Source: CAZAGT01 sp964484515 (GTDB lineage Bacteria > Desulfobacterota > DSM-4660 > Desulfatiglandales > HGW-15). Taken from it: DNA of 10,208 bases. The DNA is taken from positions 1 through 10,208 of the forward strand of contig CAZAGT010000174.1 in assembly GCA_964484515.1 (NCBI GenBank). Direction: 5' to 3'. Numbering within the stretch: the stretch's first letter is position 1; each line of letters begins with the position of its first letter. Shown here piece after piece: positions 1-6,498 of the stretch. The position numbers and the translations under genes are program-made. The notes under the pieces are model-generated. The model was not told the origin of the DNA. It searched no databases and was given only the letters and a program-made list of their open reading frames with translations.

Positions 1-1
1 T

Positions 2-835
2 ATCTGTCTAGCCGCGCTGGTGGGAATGGCCCTTGCGGTAGCCGGCACGGTGTTTCAGGGCATATTAAGGAATCCGCTGGCGGATCCTTTCACCCTTGGG
101 GTCTCCACGGGAGCGGCCTTTGGGGCCTCTTTGGCTCTATTCTTCGGCCTTGGCGCCCGGACCTTTTTTGGGCTGGGGCTGCTGCCCATGGGCGCCCTGG
201 CCGGCGCCCTGGCGGCGCTGTTTGGCGTGATCGCCCTGGGCCGAATAAACGGACAGCTAAGGCGCGACACCATGGTCCTGGCCGGCATCGTGGTGGCCAC
301 CTTCCTGTCCGCCTTGATCTCACTGGTCAAATCCCTCAATGAAGAGTCGGTCGCTAGCATCGTCTTCTGGGTCATGGGCAGCTTTCAAGGCCGCGGATGG
401 GGTCATGTGGCCTTTGTCCTGCCCTATCTCGGGGTGGGCCTCTTTATCGTGTGGTTCTACTCTCGGGAGCTGGATCTCTTGGCGATGGGTGACACCCAGG
501 CCCGACAGCTGGGAGTCGCCTCAGACCGTGTGCGACTGAGACTGATGATCGGGGCCAGCCTCCTGACCGCCGGTGCGGTCTCCGTCTCGGGTGTGATCGG
601 ATTCGTCGGCCTTGTCATGCCGCATCTGGTTCGAATGACGATTGGGGCCGAGCACCGGAGACTGCTTTTGCTGGCCGGTCTCCTGGGCGGCATGGCGCTT
701 CTCTGGTCGGATGTCCTGGCGCGTAGTCTGCTTCCAGGCGGGGAAGAACTGCCCGTCGGTGTGGTGACGGCCCTCATAGGGGGACCTTTCTTCTGCTTTC
801 TCCTCAAGCGCCAGGGCCGGGGGAGCATGCCATGA
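2..835 (+). CDS. FecCD-family ABC transporter permease, 5'-truncated by window edge
   Basis: Inner-membrane permease of a BtuC/FhuB/FecD-type importer for corrinoids, iron-siderophores or haem. The frame is open from base 2, so the gene starts before the window. About 277 residues are visible against roughly 330-350 for the family, so about 60-70 N-terminal residues are missing; the in-frame GTG at 20 is not the true start. Family hallmarks seen are the early FQG-LRNPLADPFTLG segment, several long hydrophobic helices, the cytoplasmic loop LAMGDTQARQLGVASDRVR that contacts the ATPase, and the late GFVGLVMPHLVRMTIGAEHR block. Its stop overlaps the ATPase start (ATGA at 832-835), indicating translational coupling. 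The cargo cannot be read from the protein itself. The cbiL gene downstream in the same operon makes a corrinoid the best inference, with iron-siderophore as the alternative. Confidence 0.93.
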   Translation: MCLAALVGMALAVAGTVFQGILRNPLADPFTLGVSTGAAFGASLALFFGLGARTFFGLGLLPMGALAGALAALFGVIALGRINGQLRRDTMVLAGIVVATFLSALISLVKSLNEESVASIVFWVMGSFQGRGWGHVAFVLPYLGVGLFIVWFYSRELDLLAMGDTQARQLGVASDRVRLRLMIGASLLTAGAVSVSGVIGFVGLVMPHLVRMTIGAEHRRLLLLAGLLGGMALLWSDVLARSLLPGGEELPVGVVTALIGGPFFCFLLKRQGRGSMP

Positions 836-1605
836 TTGAGATCGAGGGGTTAGCCTGCGGATACGGCCAGGAAGATGTCCTCAAAGGGATCGAACTTCAT
901 CTTCGAGGGGGTGAGCTCGTCGGGATGCTCGGTCCGAACGGGAGCGGGAAATCGACCCTGATGCACGCCCTCACGGGGGTCTTACCCCTTCGCTCCGGCA
1001 ACATCCGGGTTGACGGGCGGGAGATCTCCAAGTCCGACGCCCGTTGGCGGGCAAGACAAATAGCAGCCGTCCCACAACGATCTGAAATCACTTTTCCGTT
1101 TCAGTGTCTTGCGGTCGTCCTGATGGGTCGCTATCCGTATCTTTCGGGATGGGGCGGATATTCAAGGGACGATAAGGATAAGGCGTTAGAGGCGATGGCC
1201 TTGACGGACACTGTCCATCTGGCCCGCCGAATGATCAATCAGGTATCGGGAGGCGAAGCCCAGCGGGTGATTATTGCCAGGGCCTTGGCGCAACAAAGCC
1301 CGATTCTGCTGCTTGATGAAGCGACATCCAGCTTGGATGTGGCCAAGAAGATTCAGATCTTCGATCTCCTCAAGCAGAAAAACGAGGGCGGCCTGACCGT
1401 CCTTTGCGCGATGCACGATCTCAATTTGGCGGCCCTCTACTGCCGTCGGCTCGTCTTTCTCAAGGAAGGCCGGATCCTGTTAGACGGAACCGTTGAAGAG
1501 ACGTTCGATGACGCAAAACTGTCCGAGATATACGAGACGGACATTCGGGTATCACGGCACCCCATCACCGGCGGGCCGCAAGCGCATTTCGTGCCTGGTG
1601 GCTGA
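832..1605 (+). CDS. ABC transporter ATP-binding protein (FecE/BtuD type)
   Basis: Cytoplasmic ATPase that powers the FecCD permease encoded just upstream. The 257-residue protein has every expected motif: Walker A GPNGSGKST at about residues 34-42, Q-loop glutamine near 82, signature VSGGEAQR near 138-145, Walker B ILLLDEA near 158-164, D-loop SSLD, and the switch histidine in AMHDLNLA near 195. Length and motif spacing are normal for the FecE/BtuD/HmuV group. The ATG overlaps the permease stop as ATGA, and a purine-rich GGGGGAG lies six bases upstream. No periplasmic binding protein or TonB-dependent receptor is visible, so these are probably upstream of the window or elsewhere. Transport function is certain; the substrate is inferred only from the cbiL neighbour. 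Confidence 0.96.
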   Translation: MIEIEGLACGYGQEDVLKGIELHLRGGELVGMLGPNGSGKSTLMHALTGVLPLRSGNIRVDGREISKSDARWRARQIAAVPQRSEITFPFQCLAVVLMGRYPYLSGWGGYSRDDKDKALEAMALTDTVHLARRMINQVSGGEAQRVIIARALAQQSPILLLDEATSSLDVAKKIQIFDLLKQKNEGGLTVLCAMHDLNLAALYCRRLVFLKEGRILLDGTVEETFDDAKLSEIYETDIRVSRHPITGGPQAHFVPGG

Positions 1606-1632
1606 CAGGACGCGGAGGAGAGTAATTCGAAC

Positions 1633-2346
1633 GTGAAAATCGGAACCCTATACGGCATCGGAGTGGGACCGGGAGATCCGGACCTGATAACCCTCAAGGC
1701 GGTGCAGATCCTGGAGCGGGTCGCCATCGTCTTTGCGGCCGCCTCGACGAAGAACGACCATTCGCTGGCCGAAGAGATTGTCTCCCCCCATTTGCACGCC
1801 AGGGCCCGAATCGAGCGGCTGGACTTTCCGATGACGCGCGACCGAGAGAGACTCAACCATGCCTGGCAAAAAAACGCCTCGATCGTGGTAGGGGCCCTGG
1901 AGAGAGGCCAGGACGCTGCCCTTGTCACTCTCGGGGATCCAATGACGTACAGCACTTTTGGGTACATCATGCGGACGATCAGGGAGACGAAGGCCGAAAT
2001 CCCCATTCGGATTATCCCCGGTATTACCTCATATCAAGCCGCCTCCGCTTCGGCCGAGTGGGTGCTGGCCGAAGGAGAGGAATCCTTTGCGGTGGTATCC
2101 GGGGCCCTGGGAGCAGAAAGACTGAAAGGGGTCATCGGCCAGGCAGACAACGTGGTCGTGCTCAAGGTCTATCGTCATTACAACGAGATCATGACGGCTC
2201 TGAAGGAACTCCAACTATCGGAGAAGAGCATCCTCATTTCGCGCTGCGGGCTTGAGGGGGAGGAGATCTCCTTCGATCTGAAACAGCGTCCGGACACACA
2301 CCCATCCTATCTCTCGCTGCTTCTCATCAGAAAGAAAGATCGGTGA
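1633..2346 (+). CDS. cbiL: Precorrin-2 / cobalt-factor II C20-methyltransferase (CbiL/CobI)
   Basis: S-adenosylmethionine-dependent methyltransferase that adds the C20 methyl group to precorrin-2 (aerobic route, CobI) or its cobalt form (anaerobic route, CbiL) in corrin ring synthesis; cytoplasmic. The 237-residue protein has the family's N-terminal GIGVGPGDPDLITLKA, the GDPMTYSTFGYI block near 101-112 and the IPGITSYQAASA block near 128-139, all part of the tetrapyrrole methylase fold. The start chosen is GTG at 1633, which gives the standard MKIGTLYGIG beginning; a strong GGAGGAG lies at 1614-1620. The gap from the ATPase is 27 bases, and the stop overlaps the next start. Which route it serves cannot be decided here because no other cbi/cob gene is in the window. 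CbiL is named on the guess of an anaerobic host. Confidence 0.94.
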   Translation: MKIGTLYGIGVGPGDPDLITLKAVQILERVAIVFAAASTKNDHSLAEEIVSPHLHARARIERLDFPMTRDRERLNHAWQKNASIVVGALERGQDAALVTLGDPMTYSTFGYIMRTIRETKAEIPIRIIPGITSYQAASASAEWVLAEGEESFAVVSGALGAERLKGVIGQADNVVVLKVYRHYNEIMTALKELQLSEKSILISRCGLEGEEISFDLKQRPDTHPSYLSLLLIRKKDR

Positions 2347-3401
2347 TGAAAAGAGCATCGCGGCTCCTGCTCGGTTTTCTGCTGCCGTTGCTCCTCCTTC
2401 TGACCATCCTCGCGTTCTGGCACGATCACCTGCAAATACCCTCCGTCCTGAGATCTCCGGAGGGGCTGTGGCGGGCGTTGATCCGGCCGATGATCCGCTT
2501 GACCCTGTTCATCTCGGCGGGTCTTTTCATCGGGCAGGTCATTGAAGCGATGGCCTGGACCCACCGGATTACGACCCTGATCCGTCCGTTGACCCGTTGG
2601 GGGCGTATGACGGATCCGATGGGAGCCGCGTTCATTACCGCCTTTTTTTCAGGGACCGCAGCGCTGGCCATGCTGCACTCATTTCACGACGAAGGACGGA
2701 TGAGCGGACGGGACTTGAGCGTGGCCGTCCTGCTAAATACGTTCCCTTCTTACTTCCTTCATTTGCCCACGACTGTTTTCGTCATCCTCCCGCTCGTGGG
2801 AAAGGCCGGCGCCATCTATCTATGCCTCACGTTCCTCGCGGCCCTGCTGCGATTACAGGTCGTCCTGCTCATAAACCGATTCATTCAGCCGGTGGCAAAG
2901 GGGGATCCTATCGGGCGGGAGGCGAAAGGCAAGAGCCGCGGGGACATTATGCGGGCGACGATCCGCAAATTCAGATCTCGACTCGGCCGTATCTTGACGA
3001 TCACGTTACCCGTCTACCTGATCGTTGCTGTCATCTCCGATATGGGATTCTTCGATTGGTTGAAGCAATCACTGGCCGGCGGTGTGATCAGCCGGGTGAT
3101 TCCCTTGGAGACGGTCTCCGTGATCGTGTTCAGCCTGGCGGCGGAGTTTACCTCCGGCTACGCGGCGGCAGGCGCACTCCTTGAGGCGGGTAGTCTTTCG
3201 ACCTATCAAGCGGCTATGGCTCTCGTGCTGGGAAATGTGATCGCCTCGCCGGTGCGGGCGATCCGGCATCAGTTGCCGTATTACCTAGGCATCTTTCGTC
3301 CCCGAGTGGGGGCCTTGCTCCTGTTGGGGAGTCAGGCTGTTCGTGTTGCAAGCCTCGCCATCGTCGGGGCCCTTTTTGTCCTGATATGGAAGTCGGCCTG
3401 A
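2346..3401 (+). CDS. Nucleoside recognition / Gate domain integral membrane protein
   Basis: Polytopic inner-membrane protein of the 'nucleoside recognition' (Gate, Pfam Nucleos_tra2-like) family, about 351 residues. A strongly hydrophobic helix near residues 7-25 is followed by two similar halves, each with membrane segments and a gate-like loop: TAFFSGTAALAMLHSFHDEG near 98-117 and AAEFTSGYAAAGALLEAGSL in the second half. A basic cytoplasmic stretch rich in K and R (around 185-215) separates the halves. The ATG at 2346 overlaps the cbiL stop (TGATG); the in-frame GTG at 2343 is an alternative start. Despite the name, the substrate of stand-alone members is not established. Its place at the end of a transport/CbiL operon suggests movement of a corrinoid, its precursor, cobalt or a lower-ligand base, which is inference only. 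Confidence 0.85.
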   Translation: MKRASRLLLGFLLPLLLLLTILAFWHDHLQIPSVLRSPEGLWRALIRPMIRLTLFISAGLFIGQVIEAMAWTHRITTLIRPLTRWGRMTDPMGAAFITAFFSGTAALAMLHSFHDEGRMSGRDLSVAVLLNTFPSYFLHLPTTVFVILPLVGKAGAIYLCLTFLAALLRLQVVLLINRFIQPVAKGDPIGREAKGKSRGDIMRATIRKFRSRLGRILTITLPVYLIVAVISDMGFFDWLKQSLAGGVISRVIPLETVSVIVFSLAAEFTSGYAAAGALLEAGSLSTYQAAMALVLGNVIASPVRAIRHQLPYYLGIFRPRVGALLLLGSQAVRVASLAIVGALFVLIWKSA

Positions 3402-3802
3402 GTTCGAACCCTTATCCGGGAGGAGCAAAAAGGCGATCTCTAGGCACCCTAATCTCCGTCGCGGAAATCCTCGCAGGGTTCGTCTTCATCTTCACCCCTG
3501 GCATGCTCGGCACTGGGAGCTGTCGTACAAAAGGGGAGTTTCTCGTCGCGGTCTTTCTCGTCGACCTCTTCGGCCGATGTGTTTTCTTTATGGTCTTCCA
3601 TGTTTGTTTGCTCCTGTTCGCCCTCTGGCGTTCGCGGATTGTCATCGGGGCCGAGAAGCCACCCCACCACAGAAGGTTCTCTGCCACTCCAGCTGTCGTC
3701 CCTGCAATTAACCTTCTAAGATGAAGTCTAATTCAATCGCGAGGAAAAATCAAATCACGGAGAATACGGTTCTTCAGGGCTGGTGGGGTTGGCTGGCCCA
3801 GG
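3402..3802. other. Convergent intergenic region
   Basis: Four hundred bases between two converging genes. No clear T-tailed terminator is visible for either operon. An 8-bp inverted repeat, AGAAGGTT at 3671-3678 and AACCTTCT at 3710-3717, is separated by about 31 bases and could form a loose hairpin. Both strands stay open over 3449-3670: a hydrophobic reading on plus and a very acidic one on minus. They are mirror images of each other, so at most one is real. Confidence 0.5.
3449..3601 (-). CDS. Possible small acidic protein (50 aa), doubtful
   Basis: A 50-codon reading frame beginning ATG at 3601, with a good ribosome binding site (AGGAG at 3611-3615, nine bases from the start). The product is very acidic, with many Asp and Glu residues and two cysteines (LPFCTTAP in the middle, EPCEDF near the end); it has no signal peptide or membrane segment. 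An upstream in-frame GTG at 3670 would give 73 residues. I do not recognise it. The plus-strand frame over the same bases (3386-3724, 112 codons) reads as two hydrophobic helices but overlaps the preceding gene and has no ribosome binding site. Acidic codons on one strand read as hydrophobic codons on the other, so one is an artefact. The minus frame is slightly favoured because of its ribosome binding site. Confidence 0.25.
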   Translation of the reverse strand: MEDHKENTSAEEVDEKDRDEKLPFCTTAPSAEHARGEDEDEPCEDFRDGD

Positions 3803-5002
3803 TCAGGCCTTTGAATCGGGTGCCAGGAGGACTTTTGTAATCGTCTCCTGATCCTGTTCCTCCAAATAGGGATGCATCGGCAGGCTGAATATCCTCTGAG
3901 CGCAATCTTCGCTCACGGGAAAATCACCCTCCTTGTACCCCAAGTAGGAAAAGGCACCCTGCAGGTGTAAGGGCAGAGGATAGTAAACGGCAGAAGGGAT
4001 GGCGGCCTGCTTCAGCCTGTTTTGAAGTGCTTGGCGTGTCGCGGCATCTTTGGCCATAAGCGAATACTGCGCCCAGGCCGAAACGCAATCTGGCGGAACG
4101 GTGGGCGTGGCGACTTCATTAGCAAGATCAGCCAAGCGTTCATGATACCGTCGAGCAACTTGCTGGCGCAACTCGACCTCCTCTGGAAAGATATCAAACT
4201 TCGCAAGGAGAATGGCCGCCTGTAACGTGTCCAGGCGCCCATTTATCCCGATGCGGACATTATCATATTTGTGATGTCCTTTGCCGTGAATCCTGAGGGA
4301 CGCTAAAAGCTCAAGGAGACCGTCATCACTGGTGAAACACATGCCGCCGTCACCGTAGCATCCGAGGGGTTTAGCGGGGAAGAAAGATGTACAGCCCATC
4401 TGTGTCAGAGAACAAGCCATTTTGCCTCTGTACCGGGCCCCAAAAGACTGGGCGGCATCTTCAATAACGAAAAGGTTCTCTCTTTGAGCCATTGCGTTGA
4501 GTCGATCGTAATCAGCGGGCAGCCCAAAGAGATCGACGGCAATGATGCCTTTTGGATTCAGCCTTAGCGTTTGGGTCTGCTCGGGACTTGAGGTGCGGAC
4601 TTTCGGCAAGGGATAGATACTCGGATTGTTCTCGTTGACAGCCTTGAGGGCGAGTTCCAATTGCGCCGGGTCAATATTGAAAGTCGCCTGATCGATATCT
4701 ACAAAGATCGGGACGGCTCCCAAAAGGCTAACGACCTCAGCCGTTGATATAAACGTGAAAGGTGTCGTGAAGATTGCGTCGCCAGGCCTGACATCAAAGG
4801 CCATCAGGGCCAGAAGCAGGGCGTCGGTACCGGATGCGCAGGCTAAGGCGTGTTTGCTTCCCACGTACTGCGCGAAGGAATCCTCTAATTCCTTCACCTC
4901 GGGCCCCATAATATATTTGCCGTGCTCCAATACCGTCTGAATTCTGGCGTCAATCTTTCCTTTGATTCTTCTTTGTTGAGCAGCAAGATCTATGAATTGC
5001 AT
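3803..5002 (-). CDS. DegT/DnrJ/EryC1 aminotransferase, WbpE-like
   Basis: PLP-dependent sugar aminotransferase, 399 residues, cytoplasmic. It resembles WbpE, which moves an amino group from glutamate to the 3-keto sugar UDP-2-acetamido-3-oxo-glucuronate in making O-antigen diaminouronic acids. Matching blocks are the FIDLAAQQRRIKGKIDARI start, HGKYIMGPEVKELE, ASGTDALLLAL, the PLP-ring aspartate in VIEDAAQSFGA (D182), the Schiff-base lysine in SFFPAKPLGCYGDGGM (K211), NGRLDTLQAAIL and YYPLPLHLQ near the C-terminus. About 25 extra residues around 121-147 lie between the second and third core strands compared with WbpE as I remember it. The start is supported by AAGGA eight bases upstream. It stands alone, without other sugar-pathway genes beside it, so the exact substrate is open; other 3-amino sugars are possible. 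Confidence 0.92.
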   Translation of the reverse strand: MQFIDLAAQQRRIKGKIDARIQTVLEHGKYIMGPEVKELEDSFAQYVGSKHALACASGTDALLLALMAFDVRPGDAIFTTPFTFISTAEVVSLLGAVPIFVDIDQATFNIDPAQLELALKAVNENNPSIYPLPKVRTSSPEQTQTLRLNPKGIIAVDLFGLPADYDRLNAMAQRENLFVIEDAAQSFGARYRGKMACSLTQMGCTSFFPAKPLGCYGDGGMCFTSDDGLLELLASLRIHGKGHHKYDNVRIGINGRLDTLQAAILLAKFDIFPEEVELRQQVARRYHERLADLANEVATPTVPPDCVSAWAQYSLMAKDAATRQALQNRLKQAAIPSAVYYPLPLHLQGAFSYLGYKEGDFPVSEDCAQRIFSLPMHPYLEEQDQETITKVLLAPDSKA

Positions 5003-5478
5003 ACGGATTTCCTTTCAGTTCTTATTCTCAATCCCCTCCGCGAGCGCCCTGCCATCCGGGGCTGCCCCCCAAAGGATATCGGGGATCTTGATGGCTGCAA
5101 AGTGAGTCCAAGTTTTATCGAAGGGGCCTGCAGCCTCTCGATTACCCTGTTCAGCACGTTGATCAGGGTGCTGTTCGCATCGTCATCAGGGTGGCCTTAG
5201 CAGCTCGAGATCGACGGCGACTGAACATAGAGAATTGTCAACAAAAATGCGAAATTGAGGCCACAGAATGGCCGTGCGCGACCAAAACGGTACGAACGCA
5301 CCGCGCCTCATACTTGGTGGGCGAATGAGAAGGCGGGGCCGCTGGGATCCGAACCAAATATCGTCCCCCGCAATAGAAGAGGTTTAGAGGACGGCCCGGA
5401 CGAATGAAGCTTGACGAGGCCTAGGGGCGATTATAACCATCAAGGCCCGCCGTTTTGGAGGCTAACCGATTACGTCTT
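5003..5478. other. Gene-poor region between aminotransferase and attachment site
   Basis: No convincing gene is seen. On the minus strand, short open stretches upstream of the aminotransferase (about 5010-5180) read like plausible protein for 35-50 codons in two frames but are bounded by stops and lack a start, so decayed coding sequence is possible. A TTGACA on the minus strand near 5235 has no good -10 box at a proper distance. The stretch TTGGTGGGC at 5314-5322 repeats the outermost nine bases of the tRNA fragment at 5478-5486, but the surrounding sequence does not fold as a tRNA. Confidence 0.45.
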
Positions 5479-5524
5479 TGGTGGGCCTGGAAGGGCTCGA
5501 ACCTTCGGCCAATTGATTAAGAGT
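5479..5524 (-). other. attL-like site: 3' fragment of tRNA-Lys(CUU)
   Basis: Read on the minus strand, this is the 3' part of a tRNA with standard spacing: anticodon loop CTCTTAA (anticodon CTT, lysine), 3' anticodon stem TCAAT, variable loop TGGCC, T-stem GAAGG, T-loop TTCGAGC, T-stem CCTTC, acceptor strand CAGGCCC, then ACCA. Immediately 5' of the loop, the sequence does not pair with TCAAT, there is no D-arm and no GGGCCTG acceptor partner, so it is a fragment and not a working tRNA. A break at the anticodon loop is the usual crossover position of tyrosine integrases that use tRNA genes. The 3' end points left, so the element should extend right, with the complete tRNA at its far end outside the window. 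Confidence 0.8.
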
Positions 5525-5613
5525 AGCTTACTAAGCAATGATATCAGGTATTTACAAGCCAATCTGTGAGTCCGGGATTCAACAAATGTAATCCCAACCT
5601 AAACCATGACCCT

Positions 5614-5680
5614 CAGTCCCCCTTCAAGTCCTCCTCTCAAAGTCCACCTGTAGTCTACCCAAGGTCCCCCTCATAGTCTA
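5614..5680. repeat. Short AGTC-containing direct repeats, candidate integrase arm sites
   Basis: Between the tRNA fragment and the integrase stop codon, the motif AGTCyNCC recurs at 5615, 5627, 5641, 5652 and 5675, with a GGTCCCCC variant at 5664. The spacing is about 11-14 bases, close to one helical turn. On the other strand it reads roughly GGNGGACT. A further related copy, AGTCTCCCCC at 9894-9903, lies upstream of the integrase. Arm-type integrase sites are typically short repeats flanking the att core and the int gene, so that role is inferred; no binding data can be read from the sequence. Confidence 0.45.
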
Positions 5681-6394
5681 TCCAAAAACAATCTCCCTGG
5701 CCTTCTCCTCCCCCATTTTCTTCTTCAATAATTCAAAGAGCTTCACATCCTCCTCAAACTCAATCTCAGCCAACTCCTGCTTCAAATCCTTATCCTCATA
5801 TCTGAGGAACTCGGGCCTTTCCTGCCCTGTGTAGGGGGTAGCGGTGAACCCTAGGGACTGGAGATATTTCTGAGTGGTCTCAATGTTCGAGTGCCCTAGG
5901 CGAGCCATAATCTCAACCACAGGCATTCCTGAGGCTGCCCACTCAGAGGCCGCCTTGTGCCTGAAGTTATGCCAACCAAAGCGTTGACCTTCAGGGAAGA
6001 GTTTCTTGACTATCTTCTCAAGGAATCTAGGCTGTTTCGTCCACCTAGCGAATACCCTGCCACTCTCGGGCAGCTCTACGTCAATCAGGCAGTGAGGCTT
6101 GGGGATGACCCTCGTGGTCCTGTTAGAGTTCTTGGCCTTCCTAGTGGTCAGCTTGATGGTCTCTTCCCCGATATCATCCACTGTCAACCCCAAGGCTTCA
6201 TTTATTCTACACCCTGTCTCAAGGCAGAAGGCCACAAGGAGGGCCTGCTCTCTGTCCAGCCCGCCCTTCAGATTCAGCAAGTCCCACTCTGAGGGAATGT
6301 ATTTGGATTTCTCGTCTAAGGCCAAGTGTTTGACGAACGCTGCGGGATTCTTCATGTCGATGTCCTTGACCCTGATAGGGAAATAGAAGAACGC
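5678..6394 (-). pseudogene. Tyrosine integrase, C-terminal catalytic part (gene split by IS)
   Basis: The 3' portion of a phage/island integrase gene interrupted at codon 129 by the insertion sequence. It contains the complete catalytic domain. In the rebuilt 365-residue protein, the key residues are Arg190 (TGCRINEAL), a lysine in the TTRKAKNS beta-hairpin, His269 and Arg272 (WHNFRHKAA), His295 (LGHSNIETT) and the nucleophile Tyr304 (TQKYL). The charged tail after the tyrosine ends six bases from the arm-like repeats. An internal ATG at 6355 is preceded by AAGGA at seven bases, so a 225-residue catalytic domain alone could still be made from transcripts running out of the IS. There are no other stops or frameshifts, which argues that disruption is recent. 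Confidence 0.92.
6390..6394. repeat. Target site duplication, left copy (AACGC)
   Basis: AACGC directly abuts the left terminal inverted repeat and is repeated exactly at 9365-9369 beyond the right one. Deleting the IS and one copy rejoins the integrase in frame. Confidence 0.93.
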
Positions 6395-6412
6395 TGTAGA
6401 TTTTCAGATTAT
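6395..6412 (+). repeat. Left terminal inverted repeat of the IS
   Basis: TGTAGATTTTCAGATTAT, matching the right end (9347-9364, inverted) at 16 of 18 positions; the outer nine bases, TGTAGATTT, are identical. Confidence 0.93.
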
Positions 6413-6445
6413 TCGGACTTGATTTTTCTGATTATTTGGGACTGA
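6401..6445 (+). repeat. Tandem 22-23 bp subterminal repeats at IS left end
   Basis: Two adjacent copies of a unit like TTTTC(A/T)GATTATT(C/T)GG, each ending ACTTGA or ACTGA, at 6401-6422 and 6424-6445. The first overlaps the terminal repeat. At the right end, the TTTTCAG core occurs only as TTTCCAG (9352-9358) and again at 9318-9324, on the minus strand and with wider spacing. These are probable transposase binding sites arranged differently at the two ends. Confidence 0.65.
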
Positions 6446-6446
6446 G

Positions 6447-6460
6447 ATGAAACGTTTCAT
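6447..6460. repeat. Perfect 14-bp palindrome in IS left end
   Basis: ATGAAACGTTTCAT is self-complementary over 14 bases. It lies between the subterminal repeats and the ATPase stop codon. It has no T-run, so it is not a standard terminator; a dimeric protein binding site is possible. Confidence 0.5.
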
Positions 6461-6498
6461 TTTGGATGGACGGGGATGCATCTGTTGCTCTGTTTTGA

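Noticed and set aside
3386..3724. 112-codon plus-strand frame with two hydrophobic stretches
   Set aside because: No ribosome binding site, 16-base overlap with the preceding gene, and its hydrophobicity is the expected mirror of the acidic minus frame. Kept only as an alternative.
4922..5200. 92-codon plus-strand frame upstream of and overlapping the aminotransferase start
   Set aside because: It begins inside the strongly supported aminotransferase on the other strand, has no ribosome binding site and no recognisable domain.
5314..5360. A second tRNA-like 3' end (TTGGTGGGC followed later by CGAACC)
   Set aside because: The T-arm does not pair properly, the T-loop has G where the conserved A is expected, and the distance to the CCA-like end is too long. 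Only the nine outer bases repeat the real fragment at 5478-5486.
5614..5680. The AGTC repeats as a CRISPR array
   Set aside because: The units are only about 8 bases with 3-6 base gaps and variable spacing; there are no spacers of CRISPR length and no cas genes.
6447..6460. The palindrome at the IS left end as a transcription terminator
   Set aside because: It is AT-rich in the stem and has no T-run on the minus strand after it.
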